This document shows, one piece after another, positions 23,080-34,112 of a stretch of 64,000 bases of DNA. The stretch is from Benincasa hispida. Lineage: Eukaryota; Streptophyta; Magnoliopsida; Cucurbitales; Cucurbitaceae. Both the position numbers and the translations under genes were made by a program. The stretch covers positions 9,489,273 through 9,553,272 of the forward strand of contig NC_052359.1 of the NCBI RefSeq assembly GCF_009727055.1, written 5' to 3'. Position 1 is the first letter of the stretch. Every line of letters begins with the position of its first letter. Under the pieces are notes generated by a model. The model made no database searches, was not told the DNA's origin, and worked only from the letters and a program-made list of their open reading frames with translations.

Positions 23080-23951
23080 GTGTTGGGACAGATGTAGTTA
23101 CCATGACTCACCAAGATAAACTATGACAACTAGAGTATTCAAATGCGTACCTTGCTCGGTGCTCAAGACGCATGGAAAGTAATCTAAGGACTTAAAGAGG
23201 AGACTCCAATTGCAAATCTGACAGCAAACCAATTGAGGGTGATAAAAGAGATGCACATGAAAGACAAAACCACTCTCTATCTCATGTTCCAAGCTATGGA
23301 TGAGTAGAAAATTGCAGGTGCAAAGACATCGAAGGAAGCGTGGGACACACTAGAGAAGGTTTTCAAGGGTGCTGATTGAGTCAAACAAGTGTGGCTCCAA
23401 ACCCTTCGAGGCAAATTGGAAACAATCAAAATGAAGGAGTCTAAAGGAGTATCTGACTACATCACTCGGGTTTAAACGGTGGTGAACCAACTTAAATGCA
23501 ATGGAAAAACTCTTGAAGATACCAGGGTTGTGGAGAAAATCCTTCGATCATTGACAAATGATTTTGAGAATGTGGTATGTGCTATCGAGGAATCAAAGAA
23601 TTTGGAAGAAATGATTATTGATGATCTTGCAGGTTCCCTTGAAGCACATGAACAAAGAAAGAAGAAAAAGAAACAAGAGGTCTTGGAGGAGACCTTACAA
23701 ACAAAGATGGCCATCAAAGAAGATAAGGCAATGTATGTGCAACACAACCGAGGAAGAGGACGTGGTCGTGGTGATCGTAGTTCGATCATAACAGAGGTCG
23801 TGGTTGTGGAAACAACAATGAAGAGAAAGAAGAAACGAGCCAACTAAATTGGCATGGGCAAGGCCAAGGTCGTGGAAGAGGTGGTTATTCAAATCGTCCA
23901 AATGTCGAGTGTTACAATTGTAGAAAATATGGACACTACGCAAAAGATTGC
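23080..23951 (+). pseudogene. Copia gag with zinc knuckle
   Basis: The N-terminal part (23080-23470) is broken by several stops. From 23479 an open stretch carries 'VVEKILRSLTNDFENVV.AIEESK', the usual copia gag capsid motif, followed by a Lys/Arg-rich region. A CX2CX4HX4C zinc knuckle (CYNCRKYGHYAKDC) lies at 23910-23951 in a different frame, so at least one frameshift separates them. Gag would form the particle that packages element RNA. Confidence 0.85.
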
Positions 23952-24033
23952 TATGTCGAGAAGAATGTGGAAGAAAACGCGAACTTAGTCGCAGAAGATG
24001 AGACCAAAGATGACGGTGTTCTCATGATGGACC

Positions 24034-24620
24034 ATGAAGGCATCACTCAAGACAGCGACATGGTATGGTATCTTGACACTGGTGCAAGCGGGTTATATGT
24101 GTAGGCACAAACATCTTTTTGTTAATATGCAAGAGATAGAAGATGGACATGTGTCTTTTGGAGATGCATTAAAAGTTCAAGTCAAAGGTCAAGGAAAAAT
24201 ATGTTTTCCCCAAAGGAATGGAAAAGAAGGTACTATGGAGGATATCTACTATGTACCTGACTTGAAGAGTAATATTCTAAGTATGGGACAGTTATTGGAG
24301 AAAGAATGTCCGGTCTTCATGAAAGATCGAATGTTGCACTTGAAGGACATAAATGATCGAGTGTTCTCACACGTTGAGATGGGGAAGAATCGGATGTTCA
24401 AACTCAACCTGAAGAATGTACAAGAGAAATGTTTACAAGTCAACATGGAGGACAAATCATTCTTATGACACTTACGGTTTGGACACTTACACTACGACGG
24501 ACTAAAAGAGTTAGCAAAGAAGGACATAGTCCATGGGCTACCAAAAATGGATTATACCAAGAAGTTTTGTGAAGGTTGTGTACTTGGTAAACTAGTAAGG
24601 ATAACTTTCTAAAAGAAAGC
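24034..24620 (+). pseudogene. Copia protease and GAG-pre-integrase region
   Basis: The aspartic protease active site DTGAS occurs in 'WYLDTGAS' at 24066-24089, with a frameshift just after it. An open stretch to 24465 has 'VYYVPDLKSNILS.GQLLEK' style sequence (24245-24300), typical for this region. From about 24468 'LRFGHLHYDGLKELAKK' and 'CEGCVLGK' mark the integrase zinc-binding (HHCC) domain, preceded by a TGA stop at 24466-24468. Confidence 0.85.
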
Positions 24621-24639
24621 AGAATATCGTTCAAAGGGA

Positions 24640-25370
24640 CCTCTTGAGTTGATACACACAGACATATGGGCCCAATCACTCCGAAATCTTTTAGTGAGAA
24701 AAGGTATTTTATTACCTTTATTGATGACTATACAAGAAAGACTTGGGTTTATTTTTTGAAGGAAAAGTCAGAAGCATTTGAAGTATTCAACAAGTTCAAG
24801 GTGATGGTAGAGAAGACAACCAATCTTTACATTAAGGCTTTACGGTCAGATAGAGATGAAGAATACATATCAATTTCTTTCACAAATTATTGTGAGGAAC
24901 AAAGTATTAAAATATTTTTAACTGCACCATATTCACCTTAGCAAAATGGCGTTGCAGAAAAGAAAGATCAAACGATCCTTGATATGGTTCGATCAATGTT
25001 GAAGAGTAAAGACATGCCAAAGGAATTCTGGGCGGAAGTAGTACAATGTGTTATGTATGTGCAAAACCAATGTCCGTATATAAAATTGGCGAATCAAACA
25101 CTGCAAGAGGCTTGGAGTGGTCATAAACCAACCGTCTCACACATTAAAGTGTTTGTTAATGTAGCCTATGTGCAAGTACCAGACCAAAGAAGAACCAAAA
25201 TCGATGATAAGAGTAAGGAATATGTGTTTATTGGGTATGACAAGAAGATGAAGGCTTATAAATTATTCGAACTAATTAAAAAGAAGGTGATTGCAAATCG
25301 CGATATTCAAGTGAATGAAGAAAGCGTGACTAGAATAATCAAAATGAGGCATTACAGGGAGAGTCATTGA
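24640..25370 (+). pseudogene. Copia integrase core
   Basis: Includes 'ELIHTDIWA' (first catalytic Asp, near 24650-24675), 'YFITFIDDYTRKTWVYFLK' (24707-24765), 'ALRSDRDEEY' (second Asp region, 24838-24865) and, after an in-frame TAG at about 24940, 'QNGVAEKKDQTILDMVRSM' (catalytic Glu region). The C-terminal part with 'FWAEVV...YVQNQCP' follows to 25370. Confidence 0.85.
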
Positions 25371-25491
25371 AAATTGCACCAATAAACACTCCAATGACTT
25401 CTCAAATATCTGACAAAGTGGAAGAGTCGAGTCAACCTAGGATGCGGAGTCTACAAGATTTATACGACTCAACCGATGAAGTACACCTAGT

Positions 25492-26224
25492 TTGTTATTA
25501 GCAGATTCGGAGAACATTGCTTTTGAAGAAGCCATAAGAGACAAGAAGTGTAAAGTCGCAGTGGATGAAGAGATAGAAGCAATCGAAAGAAACAAAACTT
25601 GGGATTTGGTGGAATTACCTAGTAGATATAGACCCATTGGTGTAAAATTGGTATACAAGAAGAAGATGAATGCCCAAGGTAAGATTGAAAGGTACAAGGC
25701 GCGTTTAGTTGTAAAAGGTTACAAACAAAAAGCAGGAATCAATTATGACGAAGTTTTTGCTCCAGTTGTAAGAATGGAGACAATTCGACTTCTTTTATCT
25801 CTAGCTACACAATTCAAATTGGCTATCTATCAAATGGATGTAAAATCAACATTTTTAAATGGAGTTCTTGAAGAAGAAGTCTATGTGGAGCAACCTCCTA
25901 GATACATGAAATCTGGAAAGGAAAATAAAGTATTGAAACTAAAGAAGGCGCTCTATGGGTTAAAGCAAGCACCTCGAGCATGGAACACTCGAATTGATAC
26001 TTACTTCAAGAAGAATAAGTTCATACAATGCCCGTATGAGTATGCATTACAGTAAAGAAAAAAAAAAAGGTAATATGCTTATCGTTGCTCTTTATGTTGA
26101 TGATCTTATTTTCATGGGGAGAAATGAGAACTTGGTTGTGGGTTTTAAAGATGCTATGACGCGGGAGTTTGAAATGACGGACTTAGGATTGATGAAATAC
26201 TTTCTTGGTTTTGAAATTAGATAG
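25492..26224 (+). pseudogene. Copia reverse transcriptase
   Basis: An open stretch 25492-26052 covers the fingers and palm: 'NKTWDLVELP', 'KARLVVKGYKQKAGI.YDEVFAPV', 'QMDVKSTFLNG' and 'ALYGLKQAPRAW'. A TAA at 26053-26055 and a frameshift follow; the polymerase box YVDD is intact at 26093-26104, then 'DLGLMKYFLG.EI' to 26222. The DVKTAFLNG alanine/threonine positions read DVKSTFLNG, a modest deviation. Confidence 0.9.
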
Positions 26225-26385
26225 GAAAACTTTGGAATTTTTGTTTCACAGGAAGCATACACGAAGGCCGTGTTGAAGAGAAATAAGATGGAAGAATGCA
26301 AACCTGTAGCAACACCAATGGAGCTTGGCACAAAACTCTCTAGATTTGAGGGAGGAGATCAAGTAAATGCACGTGAATATCGTAG

Positions 26386-27074
26386 TTGGTAGGGATTCTA
26401 CGATATCTCACATGCACAAGATCGGATATTGCATATAGTGTTGGTGTAGTGAGTCGATACATGGAGGGTCCAAGGCTCTCACACCTCAAGGTCATTAAAC
26501 GAATTCTTCGATACATTCGAGGGACGGAATCACTTGAGCTTCTCTACACAAGGACGAGTGAATACAAGTTGATAGGATACTCTGACAGTGATTGGTGCAA
26601 AGATATAAATGATAGAAAAAGCACCAGAGGATATGTGTTCTATATGGAAAATACAACATTCACATGGCTCTAAAAAAAGCAGTCAATCGTAACTTTGTCA
26701 ACATGTGAGGCAGAACATGTGGCAGCATCTTGGTGTGTGTGTGTCACACAATTTGGATAAGAAGCCTACTGCGTGAATAAAATCTACAATAGCATGAGGC
26801 AACCGAAATATGAGTTGACAATAAATCAGCCATTAAGTTGGCAAAGAATCTGGTCCATCATGAAAGGAGTAAGCATGTTGACGCCCGATTTCATTTTATT
26901 AGAGAACATGTAAAGAATGGAGAAGTGAAAATGATTCAAGTTTCAAGCCATGACCAACTAGCTGATATTTTTACAAACCCTGTACCAATAGCTTTGTTTG
27001 AAATTTTGAAAAAGATGATCGGAATGAAGGACTTGAAAGATTTGAGTTTAAGGGAGGAATTTGTTGAGCATTAA
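26386..27074 (+). pseudogene. Copia RNase H
   Basis: Contains 'GILRYLTCTRSDIAYSVGVVSRYM', quoted here only as motif TR.DIA..V...SRYM, then 'GYSDSDWCKDINDRKST.GYVF' with catalytic aspartates, 'STCEAEHVA' (Glu), 'ERSKHVDARFHFIREHV' and 'DQLADIFTNP'. Stops at about 26672 and frame changes interrupt it. The polypurine tract AAGGGAGGAAT precedes the 3' LTR at about 27050-27060. Confidence 0.9.
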
Positions 27075-27497
27075 ACTCAAATTGTCAGGTTTGGAAGATT
27101 TTTTTAGCAAATATTTAGAAGTCAAACGATGTCTAAATTAAATGTATGACCTATGGATTTTGATGTTCCAGATATGTACTTCTGATGGTTCAAGGTCTCA
27201 AGTCATTTGGTGTTTTCTATGGAAAGTTATGGCAATTTGAGTAACGGGGGATCAAGAATTACTGCAATTTTTTTAAAATTAGTCTTAATTATTGTAATCT
27301 CTTTCATTTGCTTTTTATATGTAATTTATTGAAGAATTTAGGGAGACACTTTGTGAAACTATATATAATTGGTATTGTATATTTGCCAAGGACAAGAATT
27401 AGAAAGAAATCAACAGAAGATAGAGTATTAGTGTCTATACTTTATTTTTTCTCTTCAATAAAAAGCTCCACCACTCAAATAATTTTGTTTTTTATCA
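27062..27497 (+). repeat. 3' LTR of the 22.6-27.5 kb copia element
   Basis: Starts TGTTGAGCATTAAAC, ends TTTTTATCA. Directly preceded by the polypurine tract. Shorter T run than the 5' copy. Confidence 0.85.
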
Positions 27498-28034
27498 TGG
27501 ATATGATGGGGTGCTAAGAGATCAGTGCCAACCTAGTTGGGATTCTCTAGTGCACCCGATCGACAACCTACCGTGCCTTTCTTTTTTTAAAAAAATAAAA
27601 ATAGCATAATTTGACAAACTTGTATTATCAATCTCGAAATCAAATTCAACTCTCTCACCTTGCTCCCTGCATATTGTCAAAAAAAAAAAATTATCTTTCG
27701 TTAATTGCATCACCATAACCATTCTCCCGTTGTGGTTGTTATTTCATTTTTATGTTTATTTTTACCCATCGTTCTTTTAGATTGGAGCACATAACAAGTT
27801 AGTGATCGCCATAACCATTCTCCCATTATTTGATTGATTTTTTTTTTTTTTTAATGCTCCAAAGATCTCCATTGATGGTAAAAGTACAAGGGAATGATTA
27901 CATAGAAGTCTTCCTATTTAAAGAGATGGTGGAGCTTTGTGCCAGTGCATCAAGATGCAACTAGTGTAAGGATATTCTCCCAAAGAGAGTAATTTAGATT
28001 CTTGTTGTTTTCCTTGAGGATTATAACTTTTTTT
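27498..28034. other. Spacer
   Basis: AT-rich, with two similar 'gcataaccattctcccgtt'-like segments (about 27709-27735 and 27806-27830). Nothing coding. Confidence 0.4.
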
Positions 28035-28366
28035 TTTAATTAAAAGTATATAAATTTAGAGTATACAACACATGACTAATAACTAAAATCTCATAAATTC
28101 AAATATCAAAGACAAATATCATAATAATTTTTAAAGAAAAATATTAAAAATTCATAAATTAATCAATACAAAATAATCAAACTTTAAATGAAGAGAAATA
28201 TATATATATATATATAAAATTTGGGTTAACCTAAATTTTTTTTACCCAACTCAACCCAATAAAAATAGAAAAAATTTAACCCAATCCAAGAACAAAACTA
28301 ACCTAATCCAATATTTATATTTTGAGTTGGGTAGTCTGGGTTGTTCGGGGTATTTGAATACCCTTA
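28035..28366. mobile_element. hAT-like MITE, left-truncated
   Basis: Homologous, same orientation, to the right two thirds of the element at 1357-1901, including 'catgactaataactaaaatctcat' core words and the right end '...tttgaatacccttA'. The left end is missing. Contains an (AT)n run at 28198-28216. Confidence 0.65.
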
Positions 28367-29292
28367 GATACTATGAATATGTCAATCTAGTTGAGATATA
28401 TTCTAGTACACCTCTTGATTCTACTTGATTTAACGATAAAAATTCTAAAGCTCCTACAATGCATAACTAGCCAATTGATTTCTCTAGTTTAATGCTCTAA
28501 TTCAAAAAACATTCTATTGTCATACAAATAAATCATACCAAAATTGTCATACTATTTACATTTTCTTTAAAATTAGAAATTCGAATTGTCCTACTTTTAT
28601 TTGTTGTATTAAAATAAAAGCATACAAAAATTAACCAAAGAAAAGGGTTTTATTGATGCATAAATGAATTTTAAAGGAAAAAGATATGACAGTGCAAATA
28701 GAAACAGTTAAAAAGTTTTAAATTTTAACCAATACAACTCTAAGGTTTTAAATTATAAATAGATGTTTTTCCAAAAACAAATGGCAGTTTCTGAAAAAAG
28801 ATTTTATTTTATTTTTCAAAATCTCAACTTTTTTTTTCTGGCACTTTATTATTTCTCTGATGATATTTTTTTTTTCTAAATCCAAAACTCTTATGTTAAA
28901 TTTTTTCTTTATCTAACATATATATTTCTAAAATCTCAACATAATTTTTCGTTTAATATGTATACACGCACACTTACACAGCATTTTCCCCATCTCTTGG
29001 TAATTTATCGTGTATTTCCCCTTTAAAAAAATAAATAAATAAAACTTTTTAGTTTCTAAGTTAGAAGGTCTTATTTTATCCTTGGGTTTCAAAAAGTTAC
29101 ACATTTAGTACTTAAAGTTTTGAATTCGATTTTTTCAATTTTACTCTTGGCATTTGAATTTTGTTTGAATTTGATCCCAAGATTTCAAGATTTATATTTT
29201 TAAGCTCAATTTTTTACTAAATACTCATTTTTGTCTTCAATGTTAATATATGTTAATAAATTTAAAATAATTAAATGAATGGTAATTAATTA
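28367..29292. other. AT-rich spacer
   Basis: No open frame with recognisable content and no repeat boundary seen. Confidence 0.4.
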
Positions 29293-29572
29293 AAGTATCG
29301 TTTGGTAACTATTTTGTTTTTTGTTTTTGTCTTGAAAAATAAGTCTATTTCATTCACATTTCTTATAATGATTAGCATATTTTCTTAGTTACAATGGTTG
29401 AGTTCTTAGCCAAATTTTAAAACAAAAACAATTTTTTGAAAGTTTTTTTTTAGTTTCAAATTTTGGCTTGGTTTTTTAAACCATTGATAAAAAATAGATA
29501 ACAAAGATAAAAAATTGGAGATGAAAGTAGTGTCCATAAGTTTAATTTTCAAATTACAAACGGGACCTAAAT
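29293..29572. mobile_element. Dispersed MITE-like repeat ('tttggcttggtttttt' family)
   Basis: Shares ordered words with 58406-58695: 'acaatggttgagttcttagccaaattt', 'tttcaaattttggcttggttttt' and a 'gtttggtaactatttt' start. Fragments also occur near 56600-56660. Non-coding. Confidence 0.6.
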
Positions 29573-30027
29573 TTTACTATTTGTCATCATTTTTAAAATT
29601 AAATTTAAAATTTTACTTCATAATTATTTTAAATTAATTGATAGACATTAACGTCAATGTTTGAAAATGGGTATTTAATAAAAAATCTAATGACCAAATT
29701 CAAACAAAACCTAAATGTCAATGGTCAAATTATAATATTTTGAAACTTAGGAACTAAATTGAAACCAAATTTTATAACATTGAAATAGAAATTAGATCTA
29801 AAATGTAAGAACCAAAAAGTTTTTTTTTTTTTCCTTTTTTGATATTTTTTCTCCATTCATACTGTTTAAGGAGTCTCTCTTTTATGAACTCTTCTTCTTG
29901 CTTTCTTTATTTCTGGCTCTGTAACTAGTTTCTCTAAAACCCTTTTTCATGTCTCTACATATATTCTTCAAAAACAGAACACAGACAACACAGAGATCAA
30001 AAACTAAAAGAAGAAATTAAACATACA
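29573..30027. other. AT-rich spacer left of a copia LTR
   Basis: Contains a poly-T run at 29820-29831. Nothing coding recognised. Confidence 0.4.
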
Positions 30028-30834
30028 TGATTATCAATAATCAATATCCAAGCAAAAGTAATCGTAAATACATTGTAAGGATTTAACAAAAGAAAATCCA
30101 TTACCGAACAGAGTATGATACCTAGATTGAGAAATTCAAATTAATTATTGAACCCTAAACTGCTGGAGAAGTGCTGTTTGTTGGAACGGCTACCTCCCGT
30201 GGATAGAAGACAACTTCGATTAAATGGCATGGGACCTTGGAAATTAACCTATAAAACAAAGCTCGCTTCCTTCAACACATTTCGTGGCTTGGCCCCTTAT
30301 ATAAGTAGTTCAACTATGACCACGCTGTCCCTGGGATAAAACAACACGAATAAATTGTCTCGAATGGAACTGCATTAGAATCGATCGAAAAACTCACACC
30401 CTTCAAGACTAAGTTACTCAAAAAACGTAAATCAAAGAGAAGTGCGAAGGGAAATGTTTTCATATGAGAGCAGAGAAGGGAGGGAAGGATATGTTGTGTG
30501 AAAACTGATGGAACTCGGCACAACATATAGGCCATGAAGGCCAACAATTACGCAAAACAAACAGGGAGAGAAGCGTAAGAAGCGCGCAAAAAGACTAAAA
30601 TAATAATAATAATAACAAAACATTACTTATAATAAAATTATTTCCACACATTGGATATACACCATACCTACATTTGTCTATCTTCTCACTCCTCTAAAAT
30701 ATGGGTACCCCTTCGAGCCCAAACCCAAAACTCAAGGTGGGGGTTTATAAAAAAGATTCCACTTCTTAAACTTAGCAATGTGACATTCTCAAAAGCTCCC
30801 CTTTTTTCCATTCAAGATTAAATTTTTGCTAACA
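30028..30834 (-). mobile_element. Copia 3' LTR (minus-strand element)
   Basis: Minus strand starts TGTTAGCAAAAATTTAATC at 30834, directly after the polypurine tract. The proposed end is TAATCA at 30028, giving 807 bp; this left limit is a guess from the TG...CA rule. Less AT-rich than its flanks, with no coding domain. Confidence 0.55.
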
Positions 30835-31696
30835 ATCCTCCACTTGAAAATTTAAAATTATAAGAAAAACATTTTCCATCGAGAAAAATCAATTTGTACA
30901 ATATTGTGCATAAACAAAGGTGTCTTACGACTTGAACCTTTACATAGTGTAGATGATTTAGAGTATACTAGAGTAACTCTTGGTTTTGAACTTTATCTCT
31001 AACAACATCTCACATACAGCATCATTAAGGTGTAGTCGAAAGCTCGTACTTTAAGACCTAGCACGTATATCCCAATTTAGTGAACGCTCTAGAGAGTTTG
31101 CCTAAAACTCCATAGAAAGTAGCCCCAGCTTCCACATTCACATAGGTGAGTTCATCAAGAGTACCAATGTAGCTAGGTACGCCACTTGGCATCAAGTATA
31201 GATCTCATTAAGAACTAAGTTCAACCATTCTTACGTTTCAAGATATCATGCTTAGACTCTAGGTCATAGGAAAGGAACTCTGTGTTCATTTTAACATGAT
31301 TCACTTTATATCACTTATGATCAGTTATTACTCGTTGAACCTGTTTCTTCGAATCTCCAATCTATAAGTTAGATTTTCCTCACAGTGTTTCATCTCTCTA
31401 TAGGCATGAGTCTCATTCTTTCTGAGGTTTTGAAAACCTTTTATCTAGCCAGTCCTTTCGCCAAAGGGTCTGTCAAGTTTTCATAAGTCTATATGTGATT
31501 CACTCTAACTGCACCAGTGGTGAGGAATTCTTTAATGGAACTGTGCTTATGACGTATTTTTCGTCTCTTTCCTTTATAATAACGATTCTTAACTTTTGTG
31601 ATTGATGTAGTACAATCACTGTGGATCAATATGGCTGGTATCGGTTTTCCTCATAAGGTAATCTCTGATAACAACCTTCTTCATAAAGGAATCTCT
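30835..31696 (-). pseudogene. Copia RNase H remains, minus strand
   Basis: Polypurine tract (minus: CAAGTGGAGGAT) at 30835-30847. Farther right the minus strand reads the RNase H end, including 'NLTDPLAKGL' near 31455-31485 and 'DCTTSI..VKNRYYKGKRRKIR.KH' near 31545-31630. The remaining pol is missing; the sequence meets an inverted repeat at 31697. It is a 3' fragment of a different copia family from the one to its right. Confidence 0.7.
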
Positions 31697-31803
31697 GAAA
31701 CAGACTATTTTAACCCAATCTAAGATAGCCTACTTCTTCATTAACTATTGCTAGTCCTATCATTTCTTACTCCATCTTAGATTGAGCTAAAATAGTCTGT
31801 TTC
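31697..31803. repeat. Inverted repeat, 30-nt arms
   Basis: 31697-31726 and 31774-31803 are reverse complements at 28 of 30 positions, separated by 47 bases. It sits exactly where minus-strand copia sequence gives way to plus-strand copia sequence. Confidence 0.8.
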
Positions 31804-31976
31804 TTGGACTTCTAAGAGACAGCTCTGCCTACTATAATGAAAATAGACTGTCTAAGACTACGAGACATGTCTCTAGTGTGCTAGGGCAAGTGGGAGACCA
31901 TGTAGGGTATAGTGTATACCCTAGGATACATGTCTCACTGGCTCATATTTCCCCGACTTTAATGCAAGTGGGAGAT
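31804..31976 (+). mobile_element. Copia 3' internal tail and polypurine tract
   Basis: Last internal bases before LTR copy B. 'GCAAGTGGGAGA' occurs twice (about 31883-31894 and 31964-31975); the second abuts the LTR and is the working polypurine tract. Everything upstream in this element is gone. Confidence 0.7.
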
Positions 31977-33120
31977 TGTTGGGGTGTATGCCCTAAAGCC
32001 TCGTAGTTTTATGTTAGTTGAATCAATGGTTAATTGATTTTATATTACTTGTGCAATAATCCATTAAACTAAGATCCAAGATTATTTGATGTAACTTAAA
32101 CATATATGTGGAGACATACAAGTGGATCATGTTTCAGTAATAATATAAATGGTTTGTAGTATATGGATAAGATTAGATGTCTTATCCTGGTAACACTACT
32201 GATACGACTCGCTTTGTAGTTGTTACAATTGTTGTAAAGTACTACAAATTATTTGATCCTGATCATTCTTGTGGAGACATTTGAGCGAGGGTACCCTATA
32301 TAAAAGAGTTTGTATAAAGACCGAACCATGAAATGTTAAGTCTCTTTATAACGTCGTTGCTAGAAGAGGCTTACATTTCACCAGGATCACTATAGGTGAC
32401 TTGACCTTAATCTTGAGTGAGTTGTGAACTACTGCCTATGAAGGCGATCCTTTGATTTATATGGGTGAGAGTGGCCAAATTCATTGACTCAATAAGCTTA
32501 CCATTTTGGGGATTCGTCTGATTGAAGAGCCGGAAACACAGTTGCACAAGAAGGAATTCACTCCTTTCCTATAGGTAAAATATGAAGATATATTGCTCCC
32601 TTAAGAATTGATTCCAGGGCTTGAATAATGAGACATCTCACCCTCGCTTGGCCTGAGAGGGATTCAGTCATAGTTGGACTATGAATAATTGTTCAATAGA
32701 GAGATTAGTGGTACTTAAGTTAGATGTAACTACATGGGTGAAACATTAATTTGATCCAACTATACTTACGAGCAATATGTGAAGGGTCAACACACAATTG
32801 GTTGGTTATATCTAATGGACACATAAATATATCTATAGTGCGAAGAGTTCAGTTATCGAATTTAGTGGAGTGACCGATAGTTAATGAATGTTGATTAATT
32901 TGATTAAAAGAGTTTAATCAATTAATCTCATATCATTGGAGCTTCAATATATAGGTCCATAAGGTTCTCTCGTTAGCTCAATGAGAACTGATGAGAATCA
33001 AATTAATTTTGGTGTAATTTGAATTGTTCAAATTAATTAAAGGGAATTAATTATATAAGATATAGTTAAATAATGTATATTGATATATTATATAATATAA
33101 TGTATGTTGATACATTTTTA

Positions 33121-33478
33121 TGAGAGAAATAAATATTTGAATATGATTTAAATATTAATATATATGAATATGATTCATATAAAAACTATATATTAAAATT
33201 TAATGTAAATATGATTCATATTAAATTTATACAGTTTTATGAGAGAAATAAATATTTGAATATGATTCAAATATTAATTATATGAATATGATTCATATAG
33301 GAACTATATGTTAAAATTAATATGAATATAATTCATATTAAATTTATATATTTTATTAAGAGGTGTTATAATTTGAATATGATTCAATTATTATTTATAT
33401 GAATGTGATTCTTATAAAAATTATAGGTTAAAATTAATATGAATTTGATTCATATTAATACATTAGGTTATTTGAGAG
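33121..33478. repeat. Three 117-120 bp AT-rich tandem units inside LTR copy B
   Basis: Units start at about 33121, 33240 and 33356. Each holds 'gagagaaataaatatttgaatatgatt' then the near-palindrome 'gaatatgattcatat' and 'attcatattaaattt'. The third is the most diverged. A single comparable unit occurs in copy C near 53432-53520. Confidence 0.8.
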
Positions 33479-33579
33479 AATAATAAACTATAGTTTATGT
33501 TATATGTGATATAAAATTAACTATAGATTATATGCGATGTGTGATATAACATGTAGTTTAAATATATATTAAGTGGTTA

Positions 33580-33603
33580 ATATATATATATATATATATA
33601 TAT
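33580..33603. repeat. (AT)n microsatellite
   Basis: Uninterrupted TA repeats of about 24 bases. Confidence 0.9.
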
Positions 33604-34112
33604 TAAATTCAAAATTTTGAATTTGAATATACTAAAAATAAAAGGGGAGTTATAACTCCCTCACCCCTTAATCTCTCATTCTCACACGTAACAAATTGGA
33701 AGAGAGAGAAAGTTCTCTCACTCTCTGTGTCTCTCTCTAGTTCTCCTTATTTATTTCAAAGAGAAGAAAAAAATCTCAGTTATCTTCTCCTTCTCTCACG
33801 CCAAGATTGAGTGCAAGCCCACACCTCTACATGGTTCTCGTCCCTGAGAATAACGGGTAAGACCCTCTGGTGGTGTCCGTTCCTGTTCGTTGAGTTAGTG
33901 ATGCCAAGTTTGTAAGATCAGGAGAAGACGACTTGAATTGGAGAGGAACGTGAAGATTTGGTCTTCAAGAGTATGTGATTTCTTAATCTTTTCCTCTCTA
34001 TTTGAACGGTAGAAAGCATGCTTAGGTTTATTGTTTTTTCATGGTTTTTGTCACTCTGAAATTTGTGTATTCTGTAAAACAAAATTTCCTTGTAGAGAAT
34101 TCTGATCCTTTC

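Larger units (their letters stand above)
22605..27497 (+). mobile_element. Ty1-copia retrotransposon, full-length but decayed
   Basis: LTRs of about 437 bp at 22605-23042 and 27062-27497 differ by many substitutions and indels, so the insertion is older than the 16.7-22.0 kb element. The flanks GGGAT (22600-22604) and TGGAT (27498-27502) are compatible with a 5-bp duplication with one change. All copia domains are present in canonical order (gag, zinc knuckle, protease, integrase, reverse transcriptase, RNase H), but stops and frameshifts interrupt them. Confidence 0.9.
31977..34112 (+). mobile_element. Long copia LTR, copy B (3' LTR, 2.1 kb)
   Basis: Starts TGTTGGGGTGTATGCCC at 31977 after a polypurine tract; proposed end TTTCA at 34112 by comparison with copy A (2136 against 2112 bp). 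Shares the same ordered blocks, including 'ccaaattcattgactcaataagc', 'attgattccagggcttgaat' and the 'ggtggtgtcc' leader block near 33870. It contains three 117-120 bp AT-rich tandem units at 33121-33478. A TATA-containing stretch lies near 33580-33603. Confidence 0.8.

Noticed and set aside
23479..26673. Plant cellular genes in the long open stretches
   Set aside because: All carry copia gag, protease, integrase, polymerase or RNase H motifs in canonical order between paired LTRs.
31697..31803. MicroRNA precursor
   Set aside because: The stem lies exactly at a junction of two opposed copia fragments and is explained by that; no independent evidence of processing.
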